Shown here: piece after piece, positions 1-8,682 of the stretch
Layout of the letters: each line of letters starts with the position of its first letter
How positions within the stretch are numbered: position 1 is the stretch's first letter
Assembly: GCF_018215265.2 (NCBI RefSeq)
Contig: NZ_CP136562.1
Span: 4,400,401 to 4,464,400 of the forward strand
Origin: Paenarthrobacter sp. GOM3
Lineage (GTDB): Bacteria; Actinomycetota; Actinomycetes; Actinomycetales; Micrococcaceae
Length of the DNA stretch: 64,000 nt
Direction of reading: 5' to 3'
The notes under the pieces: model-generated
Databases searched by the model: none
What the model saw: only the letters and a program-made list of their open reading frames with translations
What the model was told of the DNA's origin: nothing
Made by a program: the position numbers and the translations under genes

Positions 1-2
1 GT

Positions 3-707
3 GCCGGACGGAAAAAGGTCGACGGCGGCCGTGCGGCCAGGTTCTACACGCGCCCGCCGCGTAGCCCGCTCGGGGCGCTGATCCGGGCCGATACTGTGGC
101 TTTCCTCAGGTTGAACCCGCCACTGGTCCCACCGATCATGTGGCTTGCAGGCAGCATTGCGATACTCCTGGTGGAGGGCGGGCTTCCCGAGTTCGTCCAA
201 CTAGCCGTGCTGGTCATCGCCGGCTGCGCCACGGCTTCCGGCATGGGCACGGTGGCGCGCAGGACGGCCATGGTTCCGGAAATCGACGCGCTATTGCCGA
301 TCCACGCGGCACTGGTACGGACCAGCCGGATGCTCATGCCGTGCGCCGCGATGGCCGTGTGGATGGGCATGCTGAGCGGGGTCCTGGTTTTCCTCGGTGC
401 AGCCAATCCCGCGTTGATCGGAGTGGGCGCCATGGCAGGAATCGGCATGGGCGCGGGCAGTATCCGCGGGGCGCTCCGGACCCAGCCCGACTGGTCGGCG
501 CCACCGGTGGAGACCCCCTTTGGTCCGGTCCCCCGGGCGCAGCTGGGATCCCTGCTCCGCGGGCTGGACGTGACCGTCCTGGCCATGATTCCACTCATGG
601 TGGCTTTGTACCTCGGGTACGTACCGTCACTCGTGGCTGTTGTGCAGCTGGCGTTCAGTGCCGGCATAGTCCTGGTGGTTGCCCTATCCCGCCCCAAGCA
701 CGCCTGA
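3..707 (+). CDS. C-terminal part of a multi-pass membrane protein (DUF6297-like), cut by the window edge
   Basis: The frame is open from the first bases of the window with no stop before codon 96, so this is probably the last 234 residues of a longer protein and not a gene starting at the internal GTG at 96. Hydrophobic segments alternate with short basic loops (for example around VLVIAGCATASGMG and IPLMVALYLGYVPSLVAVV), indicating several membrane helices. The motif order, ending in TPFGPVPRAQLGSLLRGLD and two final helices, resembles actinobacterial DUF6297 proteins, which are often encoded beside ABC ATPases. That family link is from memory and moderate. No function can be assigned from this fragment. 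Confidence 0.6.
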   Translation, partial: AGRKKVDGGRAARFYTRPPRSPLGALIRADTVAFLRLNPPLVPPIMWLAGSIAILLVEGGLPEFVQLAVLVIAGCATASGMGTVARRTAMVPEIDALLPIHAALVRTSRMLMPCAAMAVWMGMLSGVLVFLGAANPALIGVGAMAGIGMGAGSIRGALRTQPDWSAPPVETPFGPVPRAQLGSLLRGLDVTVLAMIPLMVALYLGYVPSLVAVVQLAFSAGIVLVVALSRPKHA

Positions 708-715
708 ACGACTCA

Positions 716-1567
716 CTACAGGAGCACGGTGCCCTCGATGCAAGTGGCCGAGGCCCCGCCAACCCAAATCTCGCCGTCTTCGGCCTTGACGTGGATACGC
801 CCGGCGCGGCCCAACACGGTGCCCTGAGCCGCCGTGTACTCGTCCGGCGCGCGCCCGCTGCCAATCAGCCACTGGGCTGCGCCCGCGTTGAAACTGCCCG
901 TCACCGGGTCCTCGGTCACGGCGTCGTGGGCGATAAAAGTCCGGACTTCAAAATCGACGTCGGAACCCGCCTCATGCGGGCCGATCACGCCCACCTTCAA
1001 GTCACCCATGGCTGCGAAATCAGGCTCGATTCCCAACACCTGCACGGCCGATTCCAGGAGCACGCCGATCCACGCCGGGCCGTTGACCAGCCACGACGTA
1101 TCCAGCAGCGCTTCCTCCGGTAGCCGCAAACCGGCGGCAAGCTGCGCGCGAACATCGTCCGATACCGGCCCAAAGCGCGTCAGCGGCGGCGCAGCAAAAG
1201 CCAACCGACCGGCGTCGTGCTTCACCCGGACCAAACCAGCGCCGCACTCCTGGACCACCTCGCCGTCCGTCTTGGGCACTCCCCCGGCTTGGAGCCAGGT
1301 GTGCGCGGACCCCAGGGTGGGGTGCCCGGCAAAGGGGAACTCCTCGCTACCCGTGAAGATGCGAACCTTGTAGTCGGCAGCGGGGTCGCTGGGCGGCAGG
1401 AGGAACGTGGTCTCGGAAAGATTGGTCCAGTTGGCGAAGTGCTGCATGGTCTCGCCGCTGAGCCCTTCCGCATCCACGACGACGGCGAGGGGGTTGCCGA
1501 GGTAAGGCCGGTCGGAGAAGACGTCGACCTGATGGAACGGTCGGTTACGGGGGGCTTCGGAAGTCAC
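716..1567 (-). CDS. PhzF family phenazine biosynthesis-like isomerase/epimerase
   Basis: The 283-residue product has the PhzF fold signature. It opens with FHQVDVFSDRPYLGNPLAVV, carries NLSETTFLLPP with the conserved acidic catalytic residue, then FAGHPTLGSAH and a C-terminal EDPVTGSFNAGAAQWL, the mirrored motif of the diaminopimelate-epimerase-like double domain. Length fits the family (about 280). PhzF enzymes isomerise small acidic metabolites; no other phenazine gene is nearby, so a phenazine role is unlikely and the substrate is unknown. The gene converges on the preceding membrane-protein gene with 8 bp between stops and is divergent from the DUF1801-type gene. It is probably a single-gene unit. 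Confidence 0.9.
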   Translation of the reverse strand: MTSEAPRNRPFHQVDVFSDRPYLGNPLAVVVDAEGLSGETMQHFANWTNLSETTFLLPPSDPAADYKVRIFTGSEEFPFAGHPTLGSAHTWLQAGGVPKTDGEVVQECGAGLVRVKHDAGRLAFAAPPLTRFGPVSDDVRAQLAAGLRLPEEALLDTSWLVNGPAWIGVLLESAVQVLGIEPDFAAMGDLKVGVIGPHEAGSDVDFEVRTFIAHDAVTEDPVTGSFNAGAAQWLIGSGRAPDEYTAAQGTVLGRAGRIHVKAEDGEIWVGGASATCIEGTVLL

Positions 1568-1625
1568 TGGTGCAGGCTATCACCGGGTGCTGGCTGGTCC
1601 ACGCCACGTCTGGGAGACTACGGGA

Positions 1626-2048
1626 ATGGCAGAGAACAAGACACAGCCCACGGACGTCTCGGTTGAGGATTTCCTGGCGGCGGTGGAGCACCCCCAACGG
1701 CGGAAAGACGGCTTGGAGCTGCTGAACATGATGCGCCGGGCCACCGGCCAGGAAGCTGTGATGTGGGGGCCAACGATCGTAGGTTTCGGCAGCTACCACT
1801 ACAAGTACAGCAGCGGGCGCGAAGGCGACGCTGCCGCCGTCGGGTTTTCTCCGCGCAAGGCGAACCTGGTGCTGTACGGACTCACGGACGGACCCGATGC
1901 CGACCGCCTGCTGCCGGAACTCGGAAAGTACAAGACCAGTACCGCGTGCCTGTACATCAACAAGCTGGGCGATGTGGACCGCGATGTCCTCGCCGAGATG
2001 ATCCGCAGTGGGTACCACCACACCATGACGGAAGTCCACACCCCCTAA
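1626..2048 (+). CDS. DUF1801 domain protein
   Basis: The 140-residue product begins MAENKTQPTDVSVEDFLAAV and contains a block from about residue 30 to 125 (RRKDGLELLNMMRRATGQEAVMWGPTI, then VGFSPRKANLVLYG) typical of DUF1801/YdhG-like small proteins. ATG 1626 was chosen over an upstream in-frame start at 1587 because the upstream residues do not look conserved and overlap the region between divergent genes. The family has an SCP-2-like or StARkin-like small fold with no defined enzymatic role. The gene stands alone, convergent with the ribosomal operon; the terminator at 2078-2106 separates them. Confidence 0.8.
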   Translation: MAENKTQPTDVSVEDFLAAVEHPQRRKDGLELLNMMRRATGQEAVMWGPTIVGFGSYHYKYSSGREGDAAAVGFSPRKANLVLYGLTDGPDADRLLPELGKYKTSTACLYINKLGDVDRDVLAEMIRSGYHHTMTEVHTP

Positions 2049-2077
2049 ACCCCTCCGAGGTTTTGGGGAACAGAAAA

Positions 2078-2106
2078 CCCCCACCTCCGGAAACCGGAAG
2101 CGGGGG
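2078..2106 (-). terminator. Rho-independent terminator of the rpsF-ssb-rpsR-rplI operon
   Basis: On the minus strand a 13-bp stem with G-U wobbles and an AAA/TTT loop is followed directly by TTTTCTG. It lies 20 bp past the rplI stop codon. Confidence 0.85.
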
Positions 2107-2125
2107 CCTTCTTTGCAGTCAGGGA

Positions 2126-2578
2126 CTACTTGCTGGCTACGACCTCGAGGTCGATGACAGCGGAAACGTCCTCGTGCAGGCGAACGTTGGCCTGGTACGA
2201 ACCGACAGACTTGATGTGGTTCGGCAGTTCAACGTTGCGCTTGTCGATGGAGCCGAGGCCAGCGGCCTCAACAGCAGCAGCGACATCAGCAGGCTTGACG
2301 GTGCCGAAGAGACGACCGGACTCGCCGGCCTTCACCTCGAGCTTGACCTTCTTGGAGGACAGTGCCTGAGCCTGGGCCTGTGCAGCTTCAACGGAAGCGT
2401 GCGCACGAGCAGCGCGTGCAGCCTTGATGGACTCAACCTGCTTCTCGCCACCCTTGGACCAGGTCAGGGCGAAGCCGCGGGGCAGCAGGAAGTTACGTGC
2501 GTAACCGTCCTTGACCTCGACAACGTCGCCAGCAGCACCGAGACCGGTTACTTCGTGGGTCAGAATGAGCTTTGCCAT
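2126..2578 (-). CDS. rplI: 50S ribosomal protein L9
   Basis: The 150-residue product has the L9 N-terminal signature [22 protein letters not shown], then [16 protein letters not shown], a long alanine/lysine-rich connecting helix (residues about 45-75) and the C-terminal domain with GKLFG-like SGRLFGTVK. Length is usual for L9. L9 binds 23S rRNA at the base of the L1 stalk and helps maintain reading frame. It is the last gene of the rpsF-ssb-rpsR-rplI operon, 18 bp after rpsR and just before a strong terminator. Confidence 0.98.
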   Translation of the reverse strand: MAKLILTHEVTGLGAAGDVVEVKDGYARNFLLPRGFALTWSKGGEKQVESIKAARAARAHASVEAAQAQAQALSSKKVKLEVKAGESGRLFGTVKPADVAAAVEAAGLGSIDKRNVELPNHIKSVGSYQANVRLHEDVSAVIDLEVVASK

Positions 2579-2596
2579 GTTAGTTAATCCCTTCCC

Positions 2597-2836
2597 TTAG
2601 CCGCGGCCAGCGCCGGAGTAAGGCAGCAGAGCAACTTCGCGGGCGTTCTTGATTGCCTGGGCGATCTTGCGCTGTTCCTGAACGGTAACGCCAGTGACGC
2701 GACGAGCGCGGATCTTTCCGCGGTCGGAGATGAACTTGCGCAGCAGTGCTACGTCCTTGTAGTCGATGACAGTGATGTCAGCGGCCTTCAAGGGGTTGGA
2801 CTTTGGTTTGGGCTTACGGAGTTCAGCCTTAGCCAT
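2597..2836 (-). CDS. rpsR: 30S ribosomal protein S18
   Basis: The 79-residue product contains the S18 core [28 protein letters not shown] followed by [21 protein letters not shown]. It has no cysteine pair, so it is the zinc-independent type (no CXXC). S18 pairs with S6 on the 30S platform, and its gene sits two genes after rpsF in the usual bacterial order. A good ribosome-binding site (AAAAGGAGCTCC, minus strand) precedes the ATG at 2836. Whether a second, zinc-binding S18 exists elsewhere cannot be seen here. Confidence 0.98.
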   Translation of the reverse strand: MAKAELRKPKPKSNPLKAADITVIDYKDVALLRKFISDRGKIRARRVTGVTVQEQRKIAQAIKNAREVALLPYSGAGRG

Positions 2837-2964
2837 CGTGGAGCTCCTTTTCTATGGAGCCCGTGGATATTGATCCACGGGATGGTGGTGTTCGACGGCG
2901 GTGATCGCCAAGGTGCCTTTCGGCAGTCCCGGAGAGCGACCGGCGTCGGACGTTTATGTGATGT

Positions 2965-3549
2965 TTAGAAGGGAGGTTCGGAATCCGGGCCGTTGCCCCA
3001 ACCGCCGCCTGCATTGCTGACCCCGGGCGTGGCCCAAGGATCATCCTGCTGTGCGGGCTGGTTGTTGCCGCCCCAGTTTCCACCGGAGTTGCCGCCACCC
3101 TGGTTTCCACCAGGAGCGCCACCTCCAAAGCCACCGGAATTACCGGCGTTACCGCCACCGAAGCCACCCTGGCCACCGCCGGAGCGCTGGGTACGGTTGA
3201 CTTTGGCGTTGGCGTAACGCAGGCTGGGGCCGATTTCGTCGACCTCAAGCTCGATAACGGTGCGCTTCTCGCCTTCTTTGGTTTCGTAAGAACGGCTCTT
3301 CAAACGGCCGGAAACGATGACGCGCATACCCTTGGTCAGGGATTCGGCCACGTTCTCGGCTGCTTCGCGCCATACCGATGCGCGGAGGAACAGGGTTTCC
3401 CCGTCCTTCCACTCATTGGACTGGCGGTCAAAGGTCCGGGGAGTAGAAGCGATGGTGAAGTTCGCTACTGCTGAGCCAGACGGGGTGAACCGCAGCTCGG
3501 GGTCATTGGTGAGATTACCGATGACCGTAATAGTGGTTTCGCCTGCCAT
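2965..3549 (-). CDS. ssb: Single-stranded DNA-binding protein
   Basis: The 194-residue product has an OB fold over residues 1-110 ([34 protein letters not shown]), a glycine/asparagine-rich linker with repeated GGGN-type runs (about 120-175), and an acidic C-terminal tip DSEPPF, the variant tail that binds partner proteins. It coats single-stranded DNA in replication, recombination and repair. The linker is longer and more Gly-rich than in E. coli, as is usual in actinobacteria. It lies between rpsF and rpsR, the standard operon position. Confidence 0.97.
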   Translation of the reverse strand: MAGETTITVIGNLTNDPELRFTPSGSAVANFTIASTPRTFDRQSNEWKDGETLFLRASVWREAAENVAESLTKGMRVIVSGRLKSRSYETKEGEKRTVIELEVDEIGPSLRYANAKVNRTQRSGGGQGGFGGGNAGNSGGFGGGAPGGNQGGGNSGGNWGGNNQPAQQDDPWATPGVSNAGGGWGNGPDSEPPF

Positions 3550-3599
3550 CTACTGCCTCCTTGTTCGTTCCTGCGGGGTAAAGATCTGAAAGGGGCTGA

Positions 3600-3905
3600 T
3601 TACTCAGCAACAACCTTCTGGTCTTCAGGGCGGATGATCTTGGTGCGCATGATCGTCTCGTTGAGAGACAGCTGGCGATCAAGTTCCTTGGCGGTAGCCG
3701 GAGCAGCGGTGAAGTTCACCACGGCGTAGATACCTTCGGACTTCTTCTTGATGTCGTACGCCAGACGGCGACGGCCCCAGATGTCTACCTTTTCGATGGT
3801 TCCACCATCGGTGGTGATGACATTGAGGAACTTCTGAAGCGACGACTCTACGGTACGCTCTTCGACCTCGGGGTCGATGATTACCATCAATTCGTAAGGA
3901 CGCAT
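3600..3905 (-). CDS. rpsF: 30S ribosomal protein S6
   Basis: The 101-residue product starts [21 protein letters not shown] and contains [20 protein letters not shown], both hallmarks of S6. ATG 3905 is preferred over an in-frame GTG 12 bases upstream because the strong AGGAGGT ribosome-binding site is ten bases from the ATG and overlaps the GTG. S6 and S18 bind 16S rRNA as a pair. It is the first gene of the operon and is preceded by a structured leader (3916-3960) that could mask this ribosome-binding site. Confidence 0.97.
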   Translation of the reverse strand: MRPYELMVIIDPEVEERTVESSLQKFLNVITTDGGTIEKVDIWGRRRLAYDIKKKSEGIYAVVNFTAAPATAKELDRQLSLNETIMRTKIIRPEDQKVVAE

Positions 3906-3915
3906 ATGTGAACCC

Positions 3916-3960
3916 ACCTCCTTTGGGCTAAGCGGTTACGGTATTTCCGTAACAGGAGGT
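3916..3960 (-). promoter_or_regulatory. Candidate S6:S18-type autoregulatory leader of rpsF
   Basis: On the minus-strand mRNA, ACCTCCT (3960-3954) is complementary to the rpsF ribosome-binding site AGGAGGT (3922-3916). Between them lies a 7-bp hairpin GTTACGG-AAATA-CCGTAAC (3953-3935), then a 12-nt single-stranded stretch starting with CG after CCGTAAC. Such a shape would hide the ribosome-binding site until opened, or hold it closed when protein binds. S6:S18-binding motifs with a CCG element are known upstream of bacterial rpsF. The pairing is seen directly; the assignment to that motif is inference. Confidence 0.45.
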
Positions 3961-4135
3961 TCATTTGCGATGCCGTGCCAGCTCCCCACCGAAAATTCCG
4001 GGGGAGGGCGTAACACAGACTTCAATATCTTAGTGCATCTCCTGCACTCAAAGCTATTCGGCGGCATCCTCACCGGAAACCGGGAAGCTGCGCTATGTGG
4101 ATAACGCCGGTCCATAGGCAGTGAATACTGGATCC

Positions 4136-4474
4136 ATGACCGTCCTGAAACCGATTGTCCTCTTCGTTTTGGCCGCCGTCGCAGAGATCGGCGGAGCCTG
4201 GCTGATCTGGCAGGCCGTTCGTGAAGGACGGGCTTGGTGGTGGGCCGGGCTGGGGATCATTGCCCTGGGAATCTACGGCTTCTTCGCGGCGTTTCAACCG
4301 GACGCCCACTTCGGCCGGGTCCTTGCCGCGTACGGCGGCGTGTTCATCGCCGGCTCTCTCGCGTGGGGCATGTTGGTTGACGGCTTCCGACCCGACCGCT
4401 GGGATGTCATTGGCGCCGCGATCTGCCTTGTGGGGGTGGGCGTGATCATGTTCGCACCCCGGCCGGGCGCGTAG
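4136..4474 (+). CDS. YnfA family small membrane protein
   Basis: The 112-residue product has four hydrophobic segments and the YnfA/UPF0060 pattern: [20 protein letters not shown], then [38 protein letters not shown], and [20 protein letters not shown]. These proteins resemble small-multidrug-resistance transporters in size and topology, but their substrate is not established. ATG 4136 is chosen over GTG 4121 because the conserved part starts there. The gene stands alone between the rpsF leader and the convergent tRNA gene. Confidence 0.9.
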   Translation: MTVLKPIVLFVLAAVAEIGGAWLIWQAVREGRAWWWAGLGIIALGIYGFFAAFQPDAHFGRVLAAYGGVFIAGSLAWGMLVDGFRPDRWDVIGAAICLVGVGVIMFAPRPGA

Positions 4475-4500
4475 GTGCAAGCCGGGATGGAACGACAAAA

Positions 4501-4522
4501 CCCCCGGTCCGAAGACCGGGGG
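4501..4522 (-). terminator. Rho-independent terminator after tRNA-Leu
   Basis: A perfect 9-bp stem CCCCCGGTC/GACCGGGGG closed by a TTCG tetraloop on the minus strand is followed by TTTTGTCGTT. It begins 8 bp beyond the tRNA 3' end. It may also stop plus-strand transcripts of the YnfA-like gene. Confidence 0.85.
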
Positions 4523-4529
4523 TTCATTG

Positions 4530-4612
4530 TGCGCGGAGGGGGACTTGAACCCCCACCCCCTTTCGAGGACTAGCACCTCAAGCTAGCGCGTCTGCCATTC
4601 CGCCACCCGCGC
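4530..4612 (-). tRNA. tRNA-Leu (anticodon GAG)
   Basis: The minus strand folds into a class II tRNA with a 7-bp acceptor stem (GCGCGGG with TCCGCGC, one G-U), D arm TGGCGGAATGGCAGACGCG, anticodon stem CTAGC/GCTAG around loop TTGAGGT (GAG at positions 34-36), a variable arm near TCCTCGAAAGGGGG, and T arm GGGGGTTCAAGTCCCCC. The discriminator is A and CCA is not encoded. The long variable arm and anticodon identify leucine (CUC/CUU codons). Confidence 0.96.
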
Positions 4613-4732
4613 AAGGTGATCAGGAGAAACAGTGTTTCGTTTTTCTCCTCGACAGCGACAAAGACACTAACACGAGGAACGGCAATACGTGGATTCCTGG
4701 TCGCCCGATGGCATCCGGCTAGGGTTGGGCCC

Positions 4733-4894
4733 ATGGATGCCACACCCCTGAACGCCCTGGTCCTGACCGTTGTCTTCGCTGCGATCGCGCTCTACGCCCT
4801 GTATTTCGTGATTCGTGCCGGGGTCCGCGACGGCATCCTCCAGGCAAGGAAGCTCGATGCCGCCGATGATCCTTCCCGCCCAACAGAGGTTTAG
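4733..4894 (+). CDS. Small single-pass membrane protein, unknown function
   Basis: ATG 4733 opens a 53-residue frame beginning MDATPLNALVLTVVF. One hydrophobic helix (about residues 8-28, ending ALYFVI) is followed by a charged tail rich in Asp, Arg and Lys. The region before this ATG in the same frame looks non-coding. The gene lies 62 bp before the DUF1345-like gene on the same strand, which supports a shared transcript. No family is recognised. Confidence 0.6.
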   Translation: MDATPLNALVLTVVFAAIALYALYFVIRAGVRDGILQARKLDAADDPSRPTEV

Positions 4895-4956
4895 GCCGCG
4901 AAAGGCGCCTCCGCATGGCGTAACGCAAACCGGCGCCCGCTAACTAAGGTGGGCAG

Positions 4957-5616
4957 ATGAGCAACGTCAGAGTCCGACGCAGCAGGTTGCGCTTCCTGGT
5001 CATGATGATCGCTGGAGCCGCAGCTGTCATCGCCACGGGAAGCACAGGCAATTGGGTGGATGCCCCGGCAGTCGGATGGGCGACGGCCGCGCTCGTCTAC
5101 GTCGTGTGGGTGTGGCTGGTGATAGGCCGCATGGACCCCGATGACACACGCCAGCATGCCACCAGCGAAGACCCGTCCCGCGGCGTCACTGACCTTCTGA
5201 TCCTGATCGCGAACCTTGCCAGCATCGCCGCTGCTGCCGCCGTGATCGTCAATTCCCACGCTGAGGGCGCCACTACCCGCCTGTACTCAGGGGCGCTTGC
5301 GTTGGTCTGCGTAGCCTTGTCCTGGATGCTCGTCCAGACCCTTTTCACCTTGCGCTATGCCGAGCTCTACTACAGCCCTGAACCGGAAGCCGGGGGTGCG
5401 GTGGGTGGCATCGGCTTCAACCAGGACAGGCCACCCCAGTACACGGATTTTGCCTACCTCGCCACCAGCTTGGGCATGACCTACCAGGTCTCGGATACCA
5501 ACCTGGGCAACCACCGGATCCGGGTCGAGGCGTTGAAGCACAGCCTGCTGTCCTACCTGTTCGGCACGGTCATCCTGGCAGTGACCATCAACCTGGTCAT
5601 CGGGCTGGCCCAGTAG
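4957..5616 (+). CDS. DUF1345 family integral membrane protein
   Basis: The 219-residue product has about five membrane helices and the DUF1345 landmarks: a basic start (RVRRSRLRFLVMMIAGAAA), VYVVWVWLVIGRMDPDDTRQHA near residue 50, DLLILIANLASIAAAAAVIV, and the diagnostic NQDRPPQYTDFAYLATSLGMTYQVSDTNL before HRIRVEALKHSLLSYLFGTVILAVTINLV. The function is unknown; some members neighbour ion-channel-type proteins. It is convergent with the amino-acid permease, with a hairpin between the stops. Confidence 0.9.
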   Translation: MSNVRVRRSRLRFLVMMIAGAAAVIATGSTGNWVDAPAVGWATAALVYVVWVWLVIGRMDPDDTRQHATSEDPSRGVTDLLILIANLASIAAAAAVIVNSHAEGATTRLYSGALALVCVALSWMLVQTLFTLRYAELYYSPEPEAGGAVGGIGFNQDRPPQYTDFAYLATSLGMTYQVSDTNLGNHRIRVEALKHSLLSYLFGTVILAVTINLVIGLAQ

Positions 5617-5643
5617 GCCACCCGGACTTCCGTTAACCACGAA

Positions 5644-5684
5644 GTGGGGCAGCCGCCGTCGTATATTGACGGCGGCTGCCCCAC
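5644..5684. terminator. Perfect 17-bp hairpin between convergent genes
   Basis: GTGGGGCAGCCGCCGTC pairs without mismatch to its complement across the 7-base loop GTATATT. It sits between the DUF1345 gene stop and the permease stop. Neither side has a T-run, so it is a likely bidirectional stop of the U-tract-less kind. Confidence 0.65.
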
Positions 5685-5697
5685 TGCGTAAAGACGT

Positions 5698-7113
5698 TTA
5701 CGACGCCGGTCCGGAACCGATGTCTGCGCGCTCGGCTTCCGTGGTGGTCGCCACGGCCCCGGTGGCACCACGCTTACGGTACCGCCACACGCCGATAGCC
5801 ACGACTACTGCGGCCAGTCCCAGCGAGAGGAACAGCGACTCGCGCGTGGATTCGATGATGACCATGCCAATGATGAGGGCCACGATGGCGGCGATGGCAA
5901 TCCAGGTGAGGTAGGGGAAGAACCACATCTTGAGTTCCAGGTCCTTGGCGGCCGCGCCCATGCGGCGGCGAAGAATCAGCTGCGACGCCGAAATAACCAA
6001 CCACACGAACAGCGCAATGGCACCGGAAGTGTTCACCAGGAACAGGAACACGGTGTCCGGAGCAATGTAGTTGAGGCCTACGGTGACGAAGCCGACCACT
6101 GTGGATGCCAGTACTGCTGCGGCCGGGACGCCCCGCTTGGAGATCTTCATCCAGGACTTGGGGGCGTCGCCTCGCTGCGAGAGCGAGAACAGCATGCGGC
6201 TTGCCGTGTACAGGCCAGAGTTCAAGCAGGAGAGCACGGAAGTGAGGACGACGATGTCCATGATGGTGCCGGCGCCCGGAATCCCGTAAAGCTCAATGAC
6301 TGCAACGTAGGGGCTCTTGGCAACGGAGGCGTCGTTCCATGGCAGGAGGGTGACCACTATGGCGATGGAGCCGATGTAGAAGATCAGGATGCGCCATACG
6401 GTGGATTTCACGGCCTTCTTGACGGCGTCCACGGGGTTCTCGGATTCACCAGCTGCGATGGTGGCGATTTCCGCCCCGAAGAAGGAGAAGACCACCACGA
6501 GGATGCCCGCCAGGACTGCGCCGAGGCCGTTGGGCATGAACCCACCTTGGTCCAGGAGGTTGCTCACGCCCGGCGCGGATACGCCCGGCATCAGCCCGAG
6601 GATCGCAGCAATGCCGGCCAGGAGGAAGATGACAATGGCGGCGACCTTGATGGAGGCGAACCAGAATTCGAATTCTCCGTAGGACTTCACGGAACCGAGG
6701 TTGGTCAGTGTCAGCAGGACCATGAGCACCAATGCCCAGACCCACTGATCGACGCCGGGAACCCAGCGGTGCATGATGGCGGCACCCGCCGTCGCTTCGA
6801 TACCGAGGACAATGATCCAGAACCACGCATACAGCCAGCCAATACTGAAGCCCGCCCAGCGGCCAAGGGCCTTATCTGCGTATGTGGAAAACGAGCCTGT
6901 CTCTGGATTCGCCGCAGCCATTTCGCCGAGCATGCGCATGACGAGGATGACCACCAGGCCTGCGGCCAGGTAGGCCACGAGGATTCCCGGGCCAGCCTGT
7001 TGGATGGCAGCTCCGGAGCCAACGAACAAGCCGGCTCCGATGACGCCGGCGATGGCGATCATGGAGAGGTGTCGGGGCTTCAGGGACTTCGATAGTTGTT
7101 GGTCAGCGTGCAT
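5698..7113 (-). CDS. Amino-acid permease, APC superfamily (GABA/aromatic-type)
   Basis: The 471-residue product has the amino-acid transporter signature near the start (LSKSLKPRHLSMIAIAGVIGAGLFVGSGAAI), twelve predicted helices, and the mid-protein loop FFGAEIATIAAGESENPVDAVKKAV of the GabP/AroP/LysP group. It imports an amino acid with protons; the substrate cannot be read. ATG 7113 is selected over an upstream start at 7173 because it directly precedes the conserved cytoplasmic tail and has GAAGGA upstream. The neighbouring aminopeptidase is transcribed the same way, 224 bp upstream. A second, different permease of this superfamily lies at 12673. Confidence 0.92.
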   Translation of the reverse strand: MHADQQLSKSLKPRHLSMIAIAGVIGAGLFVGSGAAIQQAGPGILVAYLAAGLVVILVMRMLGEMAAANPETGSFSTYADKALGRWAGFSIGWLYAWFWIIVLGIEATAGAAIMHRWVPGVDQWVWALVLMVLLTLTNLGSVKSYGEFEFWFASIKVAAIVIFLLAGIAAILGLMPGVSAPGVSNLLDQGGFMPNGLGAVLAGILVVVFSFFGAEIATIAAGESENPVDAVKKAVKSTVWRILIFYIGSIAIVVTLLPWNDASVAKSPYVAVIELYGIPGAGTIMDIVVLTSVLSCLNSGLYTASRMLFSLSQRGDAPKSWMKISKRGVPAAAVLASTVVGFVTVGLNYIAPDTVFLFLVNTSGAIALFVWLVISASQLILRRRMGAAAKDLELKMWFFPYLTWIAIAAIVALIIGMVIIESTRESLFLSLGLAAVVVAIGVWRYRKRGATGAVATTTEAERADIGSGPAS

Positions 7114-7337
7114 GGATCGGCGCCGTCCTTCAGGTCTTAGGGGTTGGCCACCGTGGTGTGCCACGGGCCACATGACTAAATCACGCTAACCTGCTACACC
7201 GGCACCTATCCTGTGCAAGCAAACAATTTGCGATCTCCGAAAACGGAGCGATGCACAAAATGTAAACCTTGAGGCATCGAATGTTTCCTCAAGGAAATAT
7301 CTGCAACACCCTTGAAATGACTGCTTGAGGCTTTGAC

Positions 7338-8645
7338 TTAGACCGCGGTCCCAAAGAACAATTGCGAAACCGTCGCCAGGCTCTTGGGATCCTCCACGCC
7401 GCAGAGCTCGCGCGCGGAGTGCATGGACAACAGGGGAATGCCCACGTCCACGGTCCTGATGCCGAGCCGGGTGGCCGTGAGCGGACCGATCGTAGAACCG
7501 CAGGGCAGGTCGTTGTTTGACACGTACTCCTGGTACGGGACGCTGGACTCCTTGCACAGCCGGGCCCACAGTGCGGCACCGGTGGCATCCGTCGCGTAAC
7601 GCTGATTGGCGTTGATCTTCAACAAAGGACCGCCGTTGAGCACTGGCCTGTTGGCGGGATCGTGCTTTTCCGCGTAGTTCGGGTGGATGGCGTGGCCCGC
7701 GTCGGCGGACACACAGAACGACGCCGCCAGGGCCTGGCGCCGCTGGCTCACCGAAGCACCGAGGCCGTCGGAGATGCGCACCAGGATGTCCTCCAGGATG
7801 GGTCCGCAGGCACCTGACCGGGAGTTGGACCCGATCTCCTCATGGTCGAAGGCTGCAAGGACGGCGATCGGGCCGTCACTTGGGGCGGCCGCAGCATGCC
7901 CTATCAAGGCCACCAGGCCAGCGTGTGTGGAGGAAAGGTTATCCATGCGCCCGGAAGCGAAGAACTCACCCTTGGCCCCGAAAACCGCGGGGGCCTGCGT
8001 GTCTGCCACCACGACGTCGTATCCGCCGATGTCCGCGGCATCAACGGTGGCGCCCTCAACGCGTTCGGCCAGCAGTGCCAGGAGATCCTCACCTGCAGGG
8101 TCTCCCTGACCGAAGACGGGGTTCATGTGCTGCTGCTTGGACAGGTGCAGGCCGTTGTCGTTGACCCCACGGTCCAGGTGGATGGCCAACTGGGGGAAGC
8201 GCAGAAGGGGTCCCGTGGCGGTGAGGTGCTGCGCGCCGTCGTGCAGTACCAATCGGCCTGCGAGCTGCAGTTCGCGGTCCAGCCAGGAGTTCAAGAGCGG
8301 TCCGCCATAAACCTCGACGCCGGCCTGCAACCACCCAAACTTCCCCGTGGTGGGCTTTGGCTTGAGCTTGAAGGAGGGCGAGTCGGTGTGTGCACCCAGG
8401 ATGTTGAATCCCGTGGTGGGGCCGGCATTTTCGGGAGTAACCCACGCGATGAGTGCGCCGTCGCGGATCACGTAGAACTTGCCAGCGCCCCCATCCCACG
8501 GCTGCAGTTCATCCAGGGACGTAAAGCCGGCATCGTCCAGCCGTCGCGCGGCCTCGTGCACGGCGTGGAAGCTGGAGGGAGACGCCGAAACGTAAGCGCC
8601 AAGATCCTCGATGTGGTCAACTGCGGCGGAGGCATTCGAAGGCAT
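7338..8645 (-). CDS. M18 family aminopeptidase
   Basis: The 435-residue product is a full-length M18 metallopeptidase. Metal- and active-site motifs are visible: NILGAHTDSPSFKLKP (first His/Asp ligand), LAAFDHEEIGSNSRSGACGP (Glu base and ligands), and VSADAGHAIHPNY with a late SMHSARELCG. These enzymes remove N-terminal, often acidic, residues from peptides in the cytoplasm and form large dodecamers. It starts MPSNASAAVDHIEDLGAYV. The neighbouring amino-acid permease fits a role in peptide and amino-acid turnover, but the two are 224 bp apart and may be transcribed separately. Confidence 0.95.
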   Translation of the reverse strand: MPSNASAAVDHIEDLGAYVSASPSSFHAVHEAARRLDDAGFTSLDELQPWDGGAGKFYVIRDGALIAWVTPENAGPTTGFNILGAHTDSPSFKLKPKPTTGKFGWLQAGVEVYGGPLLNSWLDRELQLAGRLVLHDGAQHLTATGPLLRFPQLAIHLDRGVNDNGLHLSKQQHMNPVFGQGDPAGEDLLALLAERVEGATVDAADIGGYDVVVADTQAPAVFGAKGEFFASGRMDNLSSTHAGLVALIGHAAAAPSDGPIAVLAAFDHEEIGSNSRSGACGPILEDILVRISDGLGASVSQRRQALAASFCVSADAGHAIHPNYAEKHDPANRPVLNGGPLLKINANQRYATDATGAALWARLCKESSVPYQEYVSNNDLPCGSTIGPLTATRLGIRTVDVGIPLLSMHSARELCGVEDPKSLATVSQLFFGTAV

Positions 8646-8682
8646 GCCCCCGAGTCTAGCCCCGCTTAGGACGACAGCCGGG

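Noticed and set aside
29..697. Long reverse-strand frames opposite the first membrane-protein gene
   Set aside because: They have no ribosome-binding site, no recognisable motifs and mirror the G/C-rich third positions of the real gene.
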